6,220 nucleotides of DNA, taken from contig SKYY01000078.1 in assembly GCA_007127665.1 (NCBI GenBank), positions 1 through 6,220 on the forward strand. Reading direction: 5' to 3'. Both the position numbers and the translations under genes were made by a program. The notes beneath the pieces are model-generated. The model saw only the letters and a list, made by a program, of their open reading frames with translations, ran no database searches and had not been told where the DNA came from. Of the stretch, positions 1 to 6,098 are shown in pieces. Each line of letters begins with the position of its first letter. Within the stretch, counting starts at the first letter, position 1. This stretch comes from Balneolales bacterium. GTDB taxonomy: Bacteria; Bacteroidota; Rhodothermia; Balneolales; Natronogracilivirgulaceae.

Positions 1-134
1 CCAGGATTGTTTTTGTAAATGAGTAAATATGATAACATAATTTGAAGGAGGCCTATAGATAAAAGTTACAGTTCTTTTCCGGAACACTTGCCAATCAGGC
101 AATATCAATAAATTTCTCAGCGTTAAAGGTCAAT
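1..134 (+). promoter_or_regulatory. Non-coding leader of the sigma-factor operon with an orphan Shine-Dalgarno and small dyads
   Basis: No gene is visible in this stretch. A full-strength Shine-Dalgarno sequence, GAAGGAGG, lies at 44-51, but no ATG, GTG or TTG follows within a usable distance, so it initiates nothing obvious. Downstream are an 8-bp palindrome TTCCGGAA (77-84) and a 5-bp hairpin TTGCC/GGCAA (88-92 and 98-102) with a 5-nt loop. A weak sigma-70-like pair, TTGTTT (7-12) and TATGAT (28-33), has a spacer of only 15 nt, so I do not call a promoter with confidence. The region may be a transcribed leader of the sigma-factor gene; that is inference. Confidence 0.4.
125..129 (+). promoter_or_regulatory. 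Ribosome binding site of the ECF sigma gene
   Basis: AAAGG lies 5 nt before the ATG at 135 and 8 nt before the adjacent in-frame ATG at 138. The spacing slightly favours the second ATG. It is the only recognisable Shine-Dalgarno-like site placed correctly before a gene in this window. Confidence 0.5.
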
Positions 135-764
135 ATGATGTCGAAGAAATCACATAAACCCCTGCATCAGGTCGACGACCACGAACTGGTACTGCGTTAT
201 CGCAGAAATAATGACCAGGAGGCTTTCCGTCAGCTGCTGGACCGCCACCAGTCCAAGATATATTCCTATATCTACAGCATGGTGGGAAATGCCGAAACGG
301 CGAACGATATCTTTCAGGAGACGTTCACCAAGGTCATTACCAAAATGGACGAGACCTATAACGAGCAGGGCAAGTGGATCGCATGGGTTATGCGTATCGC
401 ACACAATGCCACAATTGACTATTTGCGAAAAAAGAAGCGATTTGTGGATGTGAACGCACAGGATGACCCGGACTACGACTTCTATGACAGGCTTACCGAT
501 GATACGCTTGACGATGCCCAGGAGGTAATCGAAAAAGACGAAGCAAAGGACAGCCTTATGAAGCACATCTCAAAACTTCCCAAAGAACAACGGGAAGTGG
601 TAATGCTGCGGCATTACTACGAGATGTCATTCAAGGAGATTGCCGAACTCACCAACGTGTCGATCAACACGGCACTTGGAAGAATGAGGTACGCTCTGAT
701 CAACCTGAGAAAAATGTTTGATAAGGAACATGGAAAAGAAACCAAACATGTCGAACGTAGATGA
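135..764 (+). CDS. ECF-type RNA polymerase sigma factor (sigma-70 family)
   Basis: This 209-residue protein has the two-domain layout of extracytoplasmic-function sigma factors, which direct core RNA polymerase to a small stress or envelope regulon. Region 2 spans about residues 16-102: it opens with DHELVLRYRRNNDQEAF, continues through the DIFQETFTKV helix, and ends with WVMRIAHNATIDYLRKKKR, the -10-recognition segment. An acidic linker (about 105-137) follows. Region 4 spans about 139-196: LPKEQREVVMLRHYYEMSF leads into the helix-turn-helix FKEIAELTNVSINTALGRMR, which contacts the -35 element. Regions 1.1 and 3 are absent, as expected for the class. The start is ATG 135 or ATG 138. The end overlaps the next gene, a probable anti-sigma factor, in another frame, so the pair is almost certainly co-translated. 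The subgroup and target promoters cannot be read from the sequence. Confidence 0.93.
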   Translation: MMSKKSHKPLHQVDDHELVLRYRRNNDQEAFRQLLDRHQSKIYSYIYSMVGNAETANDIFQETFTKVITKMDETYNEQGKWIAWVMRIAHNATIDYLRKKKRFVDVNAQDDPDYDFYDRLTDDTLDDAQEVIEKDEAKDSLMKHISKLPKEQREVVMLRHYYEMSFKEIAELTNVSINTALGRMRYALINLRKMFDKEHGKETKHVERR

Positions 765-1350
765 ACTATGTGTCAAATACGTTTTTGACGAACTGGATCC
801 TTCAGAAATAACGCTTGTTGAGCAGGCGATGATCCATGATCAAAACCTGCTCATTGAAGTTGAAAGCCTGAAAAGCACCTGGAAGAAAATCAGGAACTTG
901 CCTGAACTGACACCGCCGCCAAATATTTCCGAGGCGATTATAGATCAGGCCAGAGATTATTCAAGTCAACAACAGTTTTTCGGCAGCAGCTGGAATAATC
1001 CCGGGTTGCTGGCCACTGCGGCTATTGTGCTTTTCAGTTTGCTGATATCGACGGCTTATCTTTTGCCGTCTGATGTTATCACCAGCGAATCAGAAGGCGA
1101 TCAGACAATGACCGCAGCAGGTGCACAAGTTCCTGCTCCCTACCTTTCCGGAGATACCTATCAGGAGCTGTTCCGTGTTTGGAATGGCCAAAGCAACATG
1201 GTATTCGTCAGGGACGGAGGGTACGGAACCGAAGTTGCCCCGGTTGATTCACTGCCGAAGCAAGGTGTAATACCTGCCAATACGGAAACACCCCAAACCA
1301 TACTTTCGCCCATATTTCGGGATTTTCATCTGACCGGTAACCGATATTAG
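730..1350 (+). CDS. Single-pass membrane protein, probable anti-sigma factor of the upstream ECF sigma
   Basis: The protein is about 206 residues long. Residues 1-85 are a charged, predicted cytoplasmic domain containing ELCVKYVFDELDPSE, then a helical segment with EVESLKSTWKKIRNLPEL. A hydrophobic segment at about 92-112 (LLATAAIVLFSLLISTAYLL) is one transmembrane helix, and about 94 residues remain outside. This topology, with a start overlapping the sigma gene, is typical of anti-sigma factors that hold an ECF sigma at the membrane. The HxxxCxxC zinc motif of ZAS-type anti-sigmas is absent, and the protein is too short and lacks the layout of FecR regulators. The extracellular part has no motif I recognise. 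The start is uncertain: TTG 718, ATG 730 or ATG 748. An AAGGA sits only 2 nt before 730, and GGAAAAG lies 9 nt before 748. The anti-sigma role comes from position and topology. Confidence 0.75.
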   Translation: MEKKPNMSNVDELCVKYVFDELDPSEITLVEQAMIHDQNLLIEVESLKSTWKKIRNLPELTPPPNISEAIIDQARDYSSQQQFFGSSWNNPGLLATAAIVLFSLLISTAYLLPSDVITSESEGDQTMTAAGAQVPAPYLSGDTYQELFRVWNGQSNMVFVRDGGYGTEVAPVDSLPKQGVIPANTETPQTILSPIFRDFHLTGNRY

Positions 1351-1545
1351 AATTGCCTATTGCCTTTTCCGATACAGAAACACTTTTCAGTTACTTTTTC
1401 GCAACACCGGATACCTTCTTTTCTGAGATTCCTTCAGAATCGGAGTGCTACCTTTCCAATAATATTCTTACCTTTAGTGGTCTGTCAGCTGGCTTTGTAC
1501 AGTTGATTCACTTATGCGCTATCCGGTTATAATTCAATATCTTAT
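1351..1545. other. Intergenic region between the sigma operon and parA
   Basis: No open gene, RNA gene or intrinsic terminator is apparent after the anti-sigma stop. Small structures are visible. ATTGCCT occurs twice in tandem (1352-1365). Two hairpins overlap and exclude each other: TTCTGA/TCAGAA (1421-1426 with 1434-1439) and GATTC/GAATC (1427-1431 with 1437-1441). TACCTTT occurs twice exactly 20 bp apart (1449-1455 and 1469-1475); both copies fit the TAnnTTT part of the Bacteroidota -7 consensus but lack its final G. A stronger promoter candidate lies at the end of the region. Confidence 0.5.
1503..1533 (+). promoter_or_regulatory. Candidate promoter of the parA operon
   Basis: TTGATT (1503-1508) and a perfect TATAAT (1528-1533) are separated by 19 bp, longer than the Escherichia coli optimum of 17 but near the spacing reported for Bacteroidota promoters. 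The -10 box ends 12 nt before the parA ATG at 1546, so transcription would begin about 5-7 nt before the start codon. AT-rich background could produce this by chance. Confidence 0.4.
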
Positions 1546-2364
1546 ATGGGAAAAGTAATATCTGTAGCTAATCAGAAAGGCGGTGTTGGGAAAACGACTA
1601 CAGCAATAAATCTTGCTGCAAGCCTTGCTGCCATAGAGCATACCACGCTTCTTATAGATATTGATCCGCAAAGCAATTCCACGAGCGGCACCGGATTTGA
1701 GTATAAGGTTATCGACCATTCCATATACCAGGTACTTGTGGAAGGGTATAGTGCCAGAGAGGCCGTTAAAAAGTCGGAACTTCCTTTTCTCGATATCATT
1801 CCTTCCCACATCAATCTGGTAGGTGCCGAAATTGAGATGGTAGACCGGCCGCAACGGGAAAAAATTCTCAGAAACGCCATCGAAGAAATACGAAATGACT
1901 ATGATTTCATTATCATCGATTGTCCGCCTTCTCTCGGCCTGCTTACCATCAACTCCCTCACAGCTTCAGATTCCGTGCTCATCCCTGTACAGTGTGAGTA
2001 TTTTGCACTGGAAGGACTCGGGCAGTTGCTGAATACCATCAAGATCGTCCGCCAGCACCTCAATACCGGATTGGATATTGAAGGGGTGGTATTGACCATG
2101 TATGACACCAGAACCCGTCTGTCAAACCAGGTTGCGGATGAAGTAAGGCGTTATTTTGATAACCGTGTTTTTGAAACAGTGATCTCGAGGAACGTGCGTC
2201 TGGCTGAAGCACCCAGCTTCGGTAAACCCGCACTACTTTATGACTCCGTGTCCATCGGTTCAAAAAACTATCTTGCCCTGGCCAGGGAAATTATCATAAG
2301 AAACAAGAAACTTTTCCGTAAAAGCTCCGTTTTCACTGAAACCAGCAAACAGGCATCAGAATAG
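1546..2364 (+). CDS. parA: Chromosome-partitioning ATPase ParA (Soj)
   Basis: This 272-residue protein is a ParA/MinD-family P-loop ATPase. In the ATP-bound state it dimerises and binds DNA non-specifically; ParB bound at parS stimulates hydrolysis, which drives origin segregation. The deviant Walker A motif KGGVGKTT is at residues 11-18 with the signature Lys11. Walker A' ([10 protein letters not shown]) is at 35-44 with Asp40, and Walker B ([11 protein letters not shown]) at 121-131 with Asp125. The late segment with [16 protein letters not shown] is characteristic of chromosomal Soj. There is no N-terminal helix-turn-helix, unlike P1-type plasmid ParA, and the length fits the chromosomal class. 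ATG 1546 begins directly at [13 protein letters not shown] as in homologues, although no Shine-Dalgarno precedes it. parB follows after 37 nt, so the two are presumably one transcript. Confidence 0.97.
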   Translation: MGKVISVANQKGGVGKTTTAINLAASLAAIEHTTLLIDIDPQSNSTSGTGFEYKVIDHSIYQVLVEGYSAREAVKKSELPFLDIIPSHINLVGAEIEMVDRPQREKILRNAIEEIRNDYDFIIIDCPPSLGLLTINSLTASDSVLIPVQCEYFALEGLGQLLNTIKIVRQHLNTGLDIEGVVLTMYDTRTRLSNQVADEVRRYFDNRVFETVISRNVRLAEAPSFGKPALLYDSVSIGSKNYLALAREIIIRNKKLFRKSSVFTETSKQASE

Positions 2365-2401
2365 CGCGATAGGGCCGTAAACGGTTAATATTGAAATCAC
2401 T

Positions 2402-3322
2402 ATGGCAAAAAAGGTATTAGGCAGAGGTCTTGGAGCTTTTTTCCCGGAATACGAAGAATCGGAAGAGGATTCCCGGTCAGAAACCGGAGGAAGCATCGAA
2501 AGGGAACGTGTATTGCAGCGGGTCAATATCATTAAGCAGCTTCCGGTACCGGATATCCGCCCCAATCCGTATCAGCCCCGTGAGGATTTTGACGAAATCA
2601 AGTTGCAGGAACTATCTGAATCCATCCGAATGCACGGACTCATCCAACCGGTGACCGTTCGTTCCATTGGGAGTGAACGGTATGAGCTCATCAGTGGTGA
2701 ACGAAGACTCCGTGCCACTAAAATGGCAGGTATCAAGCACATCCCCGCTTATGTCAGGGAGGTGGATGACGACGAACTGATTGCTTTCGCACTCATCGAA
2801 AACGTACAGAGGGAGCAGCTTAATCCCATAGAGATCGCACTGGGATACAGAAGACTCATTGAAGAATGCAATTACACGCAGGACGAGGTTGCCAAAAAAC
2901 TTGGCAAAAACAGGTCCACCATTACCAATATGCTGCGCCTTCTGAATCTGCGCCCATCCATCCAGCAGGCCCTGAAAACCAGTGCCATATCTACGGGACA
3001 TGCCCGAAGCCTTATTTCGGTGGAGGATGCGAAAGTTCAGGACAGGCTGCTCAACAAGGCCATTCAGGAAGATTGGTCGGTTCGGCAGATCGAGGATGCC
3101 GTCAGAAAGCTTACCGAGCGGAAAAGCACCAGAAACAGGCTTCTAAGGGAAAAAGACCAGAAAGAATTGCATTTGATGGAAATTTCCAGCCGTTTGCGCA
3201 ACAAATTCAGTACCCGTGTTCAGATAAAAAAGAAAAATAAAGGCGGAGAAATCCGTTTGGAATATTACTCGGATGATGACCTGGAACGAATCATATCACT
3301 GCTTGAATCGACTGGCGAATAG
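2402..3322 (+). CDS. parB: Chromosome-partitioning protein ParB (Spo0J), parS-binding CTPase clamp
   Basis: The protein is 306 residues long. It begins with KVLGRGLGAFF (4-14), the short N-terminal motif that stimulates ParA ATPase, followed by an acidic linker (about 16-35). The ParB/sulfiredoxin-like CTP-binding domain contains NPYQPR (55-60), GERRLRA (99-105), the nucleotide-binding signature, and ENVQREQLNPIE (133-144). The parS-reading helix-turn-helix is at about 158-183 (YTQDEVAKKLGKNRSTITNM). The C-terminal dimerisation domain is at about 278-306, with EIRLEYYSDDDLERIISLLE. All expected domains are present at normal length. ParB loads at parS, slides as a CTP-dependent clamp and recruits SMC. 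No Shine-Dalgarno precedes the ATG. The last 50 nt are shared with the next gene if that gene starts at 3273. Confidence 0.97.
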   Translation: MAKKVLGRGLGAFFPEYEESEEDSRSETGGSIERERVLQRVNIIKQLPVPDIRPNPYQPREDFDEIKLQELSESIRMHGLIQPVTVRSIGSERYELISGERRLRATKMAGIKHIPAYVREVDDDELIAFALIENVQREQLNPIEIALGYRRLIEECNYTQDEVAKKLGKNRSTITNMLRLLNLRPSIQQALKTSAISTGHARSLISVEDAKVQDRLLNKAIQEDWSVRQIEDAVRKLTERKSTRNRLLREKDQKELHLMEISSRLRNKFSTRVQIKKKNKGGEIRLEYYSDDDLERIISLLESTGE

Positions 3323-4178
3323 TGAAATCCGGGGTATAACCGCTTTCGCATTGATCGCGGTTATCATGCTGCTGATTGTCGCACTCAGTCCGGGAATGGT
3401 CACTGCCAACGGCGGAACAAGTGGTTTCACCAGCGGATTGAGTGCATCTGCGTCCCAAATGGCACAAACTGGTAATACCCACAATCTTCCTACTGATCCT
3501 GTGAGGCTTAGGTATATGCACTCTCTTCGATCATACCAAACCCTGTTCCCTTATCACTATCCCGGATTGCAGGAGCAGCCGTCAATTTTTCGGTACAGCA
3601 TGTCTCTGCCGGATAATAACGAACAATCTCAAAGGGATACCGTCCCTTCACCATCTTCCGTAATGCGTAAGTCAATGATCCTTCCAGGCTGGGGCCAGGT
3701 TGTGAACCAACAGATTTGGAAAGTCCCGATCATTTACGGAATGCTTGCAGGCCTTGCTTACTACAGCATACAGATGGACCAGAGCTACCGGGATTACCGG
3801 GCTGCTTTTTATAACAGCCAAAACCCGGATGGAGATCAACGCTTCGGGCCCACGCCACCGCATATTGATCCGAACCAGAGTCCTGATGCCATGAGATACA
3901 ACAGAAACGTTTATCGGAACAGAAGGGACCTGACCATCATCGGGGTGATTCTTGCTTACGGACTGAACATTGTGGATGCTTATGTGTTTGCACACATGAG
4001 GGACTTTGATGTCAGTGACGATCTCAGTGCCGGATTCCAACTTGGCCCGGCATTTTTTTCAGCCAGGGCATCCGAAAGCGCCATTTTTGGGTCGGTACCG
4101 GATTTCGGGCACAGCCCGTTTTCGGCAAGTAACAGTCTGGACGGGATGGTACTCACCCTGCAGATAGCTCTTCGATAA
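3273..4178 (+). CDS. DUF5683 domain envelope protein
   Basis: The product is up to 301 residues long. A hydrophobic stretch at about 21-39 ending in VTA (43-45) looks like a signal peptide with cleavage after Ala45, although it could remain as an anchor. A low-complexity, Ser/Gln-rich region follows to about 130. The DUF5683 core comes next: the PGWGQ motif with WKVPIIYG (138-155), a first hydrophobic helix (about 151-166), Tyr-rich SYRDYRAAFYN, and then RDLTIIGVILAYGLNIVDAYVFAHM (218-242) with the second helix. The C-terminal segment looks beta-rich. The family's function is not established; it commonly follows parB in Bacteroidota-like genomes. The start is unclear: ATG 3273 or 3276 lies inside parB and gives a signal peptide with an unusually long n-region, while TTG 3303 would shorten it by 10 residues. 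Neither has a Shine-Dalgarno, so coupling to parB translation is likely. Confidence 0.85.
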   Translation: MMTWNESYHCLNRLANSEIRGITAFALIAVIMLLIVALSPGMVTANGGTSGFTSGLSASASQMAQTGNTHNLPTDPVRLRYMHSLRSYQTLFPYHYPGLQEQPSIFRYSMSLPDNNEQSQRDTVPSPSSVMRKSMILPGWGQVVNQQIWKVPIIYGMLAGLAYYSIQMDQSYRDYRAAFYNSQNPDGDQRFGPTPPHIDPNQSPDAMRYNRNVYRNRRDLTIIGVILAYGLNIVDAYVFAHMRDFDVSDDLSAGFQLGPAFFSARASESAIFGSVPDFGHSPFSASNSLDGMVLTLQIALR

Positions 4179-4211
4179 AAAACTGATAATTCATTAAAAG
4201 CAGATTTTCAA

Positions 4212-4904
4212 ATGGAAAAAAAACGGAAGCAGATTCAAAGCAGATACGACGCACGGTTCGAACGAGATGTATGGGGTGTCTTCAAGGTCATGGGGGAGTT
4301 TGTGGATGGATACGAGAAAATGTCCCATGTAGGCCCCTGTGTCTCCTTTTTCGGGTCGGCCAGATTGAAGGAAGACCATCCCTACTATGAAATGGCCGTG
4401 GAAACTGCGAAAAAAATGGCGGAAACCGGTTTTGGTATCATAACGGGTGGAGGTCCGGGAATCATGGAAGCAGGAAACCGGGGTGCTGACAAAGGAGGTG
4501 GCACTTCTGTAGGACTCTGCATCTCACTTCCAAATGAGCCAACGGCAAATCAATATATCGGCCAGGATTTCAGGATCCATTTCAATTATTTCTTTGCGCG
4601 AAAGGTGATGTTTGTAAAATATGCGCAAGGTTTTGTTGTGCTTCCGGGAGGATTCGGGACGCTGGACGAGTTTTTTGAAGCCATGACCCTGATCCAGACA
4701 AAAAAAATACATCAGTTTCCGATTATCATGATGGGCAAAGATTACTGGGGCGGACTCATTGACTGGATAAAAGAAACGATGATTGCAGAGAAGACCATTG
4801 ATCCGAAAGATCTTGAGCTTTTCCATGTAACAGACGACCCTGATGAGGCCACGTCTATCATTTACAATTTCTATGAGACCAACAAGCTAAGACCCAATTT
4901 CTGA
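4212..4904 (+). CDS. LOG-family protein (TIGR00730), probable nucleoside 5'-monophosphate phosphoribohydrolase
   Basis: This 230-residue cytosolic Rossmann-fold enzyme belongs to the lysine-decarboxylase-like/LOG family. Known members hydrolyse the N-glycosidic bond of (cytokinin) nucleoside monophosphates, releasing the base and ribose 5-phosphate; the older name lysine decarboxylase is incorrect. Family signatures are GGGPGIMEAGNRGA (79-92) and PGGFGTLDE (145-153), with the catalytic-type Glu153, preceded by FARK containing Arg130. VSFFGSAR (44-51) is the first beta strand and nucleotide loop. A basic N-terminal extension of about 40 residues precedes the core. The gene starts 33 nt after the DUF5683 stop with no promoter or terminator between, so it probably belongs to the parAB transcript. 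No Shine-Dalgarno precedes the ATG. The true substrate (AMP-like or modified purine nucleotides) cannot be read from the sequence. Confidence 0.93.
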   Translation: MEKKRKQIQSRYDARFERDVWGVFKVMGEFVDGYEKMSHVGPCVSFFGSARLKEDHPYYEMAVETAKKMAETGFGIITGGGPGIMEAGNRGADKGGGTSVGLCISLPNEPTANQYIGQDFRIHFNYFFARKVMFVKYAQGFVVLPGGFGTLDEFFEAMTLIQTKKIHQFPIIMMGKDYWGGLIDWIKETMIAEKTIDPKDLELFHVTDDPDEATSIIYNFYETNKLRPNF

Positions 4905-5035
4905 TCTTTTTTGATCTTAATATCGCACTGTACAGATTTTTACTGGCATTAAAAACATAAAATGTTAAATTAGGCAGCTCGCAGGTACGAAGTTTACGTT
5001 TTCTAACGTTTTTACAATCGATCACCCAAACAATA
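4905..5035. other. AT-rich intergenic region before the TPR gene
   Basis: I see no gene and no convincing intrinsic terminator. Small structures are a TGATCTT direct repeat (4902-4908 and 4912-4918) starting at the LOG stop codon, an 8-bp palindrome CTGTACAG (4928-4935), a short AT-rich hairpin AACAT/ATGTT (4954-4958 and 4962-4966), and a repeat of ACGTTTT with 10-bp periodicity (4996-5002 and 5006-5012). The promoter of the TPR gene presumably lies here, but no -35/-10 pair with acceptable spacing stands out. Confidence 0.45.
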
Positions 5036-6034
5036 ATGCAATTGAAAAATATGAACGTTGTAAAAAGCACATTTATGGTTATGACAGCCATCCTGGTCAC
5101 CTTTTGCTTCAGCGACGGGATCCAGGCGCAATCACGGGAAGATGCCATAACCAAATTCAATGAAGGATTTGCCTTGTTCAACGAGCAGGGGGACTTTGTC
5201 GGCGCTATCGAGAAGTTCAAGGAAACCATTGTCATAGCCGATGAAGTAGGTGCAGAAGCCAATGATATTCGTGAACGTGCTGTCGGGCAAATCCCCAGGC
5301 TGGCATTCATGAATGCTGCGCAATATGTTAGGGAGCGAAATCTACAGGAGGCCGTAAATGCTTTCGAAGAAGCTATTCGGCTTGCAGAAACGTATGATGA
5401 CGAACAGACCCTTCGCCGTGTGCGCGGGAACCTGCCTCCCCTGCATTTGAATATTGGCAACCAATACTTCAGAGATGAGCGTAATGAAGAAGCGCTTGAA
5501 CAATACAGAAGAGCCATTGAACTGAATCCGTCGTATGTCAGCGCTTACTACCAAAAAGGTTTGGTATACCGGCGGCTGAACGATATTGACCAGGCTCTTG
5601 AAAATTTCGATGTATCCATTGACCTGGCAAGGGAAGCCGACGACCAGGAAAGCGTGGAAAGAAGCCAACGTGCCGCCAGGAACTATCTTGTCTTTCTTGC
5701 ATCCGAGCAAATTGATGAAGAGTATTTCAGCCGGGCACTAGACTTGCTGAACCGGGCAGCCGGGTACGGCGAGAGTGCCAGTCTTCACTACAGGTTTGCT
5801 GAAGTCTACAACAACCAGAGAAGGTACAGTGATGCGCTTACAAGCGCACAACGGGCCCTTGAACTGGAGACCGGAGGCAGAGCAGACAGAGCAAGGATCT
5901 ATTTCGAGCTCGGTCTGGCCCACAAAGGTCTTGAGAACACCCAGGCGGCCTGCGATGCTTTCCGTAATGCCATGGTCGGCGATTTCCGGTCACCTGCGGA
6001 ACATGAAATTGAGCATGAACTGAACTGCAACTGA
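5036..6034 (+). CDS. Exported tetratricopeptide-repeat protein
   Basis: This 332-residue protein has an N-terminal signal peptide: a Lys-containing n-region, a hydrophobic core at about 12-26, and probable signal peptidase I cleavage after IQA at residue 31. Cys24 is not in a lipobox. The mature part is mostly helical TPR repeats, which form a superhelix for protein-protein contacts: about 34-68 (ITKFNEGFALFNEQGDFVGA), 88-120, 135-168 (NQYFRDERNEEALEQYRRAI), 169-203 (AYYQKGLVYRRLNDIDQALE), 215-246, 250-282 and 286-316. The repeats are degenerate and vary in spacing. The end, HEIEHELNCN, carries Cys331, which with Cys306 could form a disulfide if the protein is periplasmic. The start is ATG 5036 or ATG 5051; both keep the signal peptide and neither has a Shine-Dalgarno. 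The partner is unknown. The gene appears monocistronic, since a strong terminator follows. Confidence 0.88.
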   Translation: MQLKNMNVVKSTFMVMTAILVTFCFSDGIQAQSREDAITKFNEGFALFNEQGDFVGAIEKFKETIVIADEVGAEANDIRERAVGQIPRLAFMNAAQYVRERNLQEAVNAFEEAIRLAETYDDEQTLRRVRGNLPPLHLNIGNQYFRDERNEEALEQYRRAIELNPSYVSAYYQKGLVYRRLNDIDQALENFDVSIDLAREADDQESVERSQRAARNYLVFLASEQIDEEYFSRALDLLNRAAGYGESASLHYRFAEVYNNQRRYSDALTSAQRALELETGGRADRARIYFELGLAHKGLENTQAACDAFRNAMVGDFRSPAEHEIEHELNCN

Positions 6035-6062
6035 TTGTATCTGAACTGCATCTGACTGCAAC
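6020..6062 (+). repeat. Imperfect direct repeat straddling the TPR-gene stop codon
   Basis: CTGAACTGCAACTGA (6020-6034) covers the last codons and stop of the TPR gene. CTGAACTGCATCTGA (6041-6055) repeats it 21 bp downstream with one mismatch. A shorter third piece, CTGACTGCAAC, overlaps it at 6052-6062. This looks like local slippage duplication of the gene's 3' end. Confidence 0.6.
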
Positions 6063-6098
6063 AGTCTCGGCAGATTTCAAGCCATACTGTTTACTTTG

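Noticed and set aside
2366..2390. Terminator or attenuator between parA and parB
   Set aside because: The only pairing, CCG/CGG around 2375-2384, has a 3-4 bp stem with a tiny loop and no T-run.
1534..3001. Several minus-strand open frames opposite parA and parB
   Set aside because: They are antisense to two fully intact, motif-complete genes and show no recognisable features.
1546..3322. parS site within or near parAB
   Set aside because: I looked for the 16-bp palindrome related to TGTTCCACGTGGAACA. Isolated GAACGTG strings occur (near 2190 and 2505) but without the symmetric half, so no parS is called.
1546..3322. Plasmid or integrated-element partition system
   Set aside because: ParA lacks an N-terminal helix-turn-helix, both proteins carry chromosomal Soj/Spo0J features, and no replication, mobilisation or toxin genes are nearby.
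4212..4904. Lysine decarboxylase
   Set aside because: The PGGxGTxxE motif marks the LOG family, whose tested members are nucleotide phosphoribohydrolases. The lysine decarboxylase label is an inherited misannotation.
4928..4935. LexA-type SOS box
   Set aside because: CTGTACAG has the outer CTG/CAG of the Escherichia coli box but lacks the required spacer between halves, and the flanking genes have no SOS context.
4858..5517. Long minus-strand open frame (219 codons) opposite the TPR gene
   Set aside because: The + strand frame has a signal peptide and clear TPR repeats; the antisense product is low-complexity, Ser/Arg/Cys-rich and shows no recognisable domain, as expected for a shadow frame.
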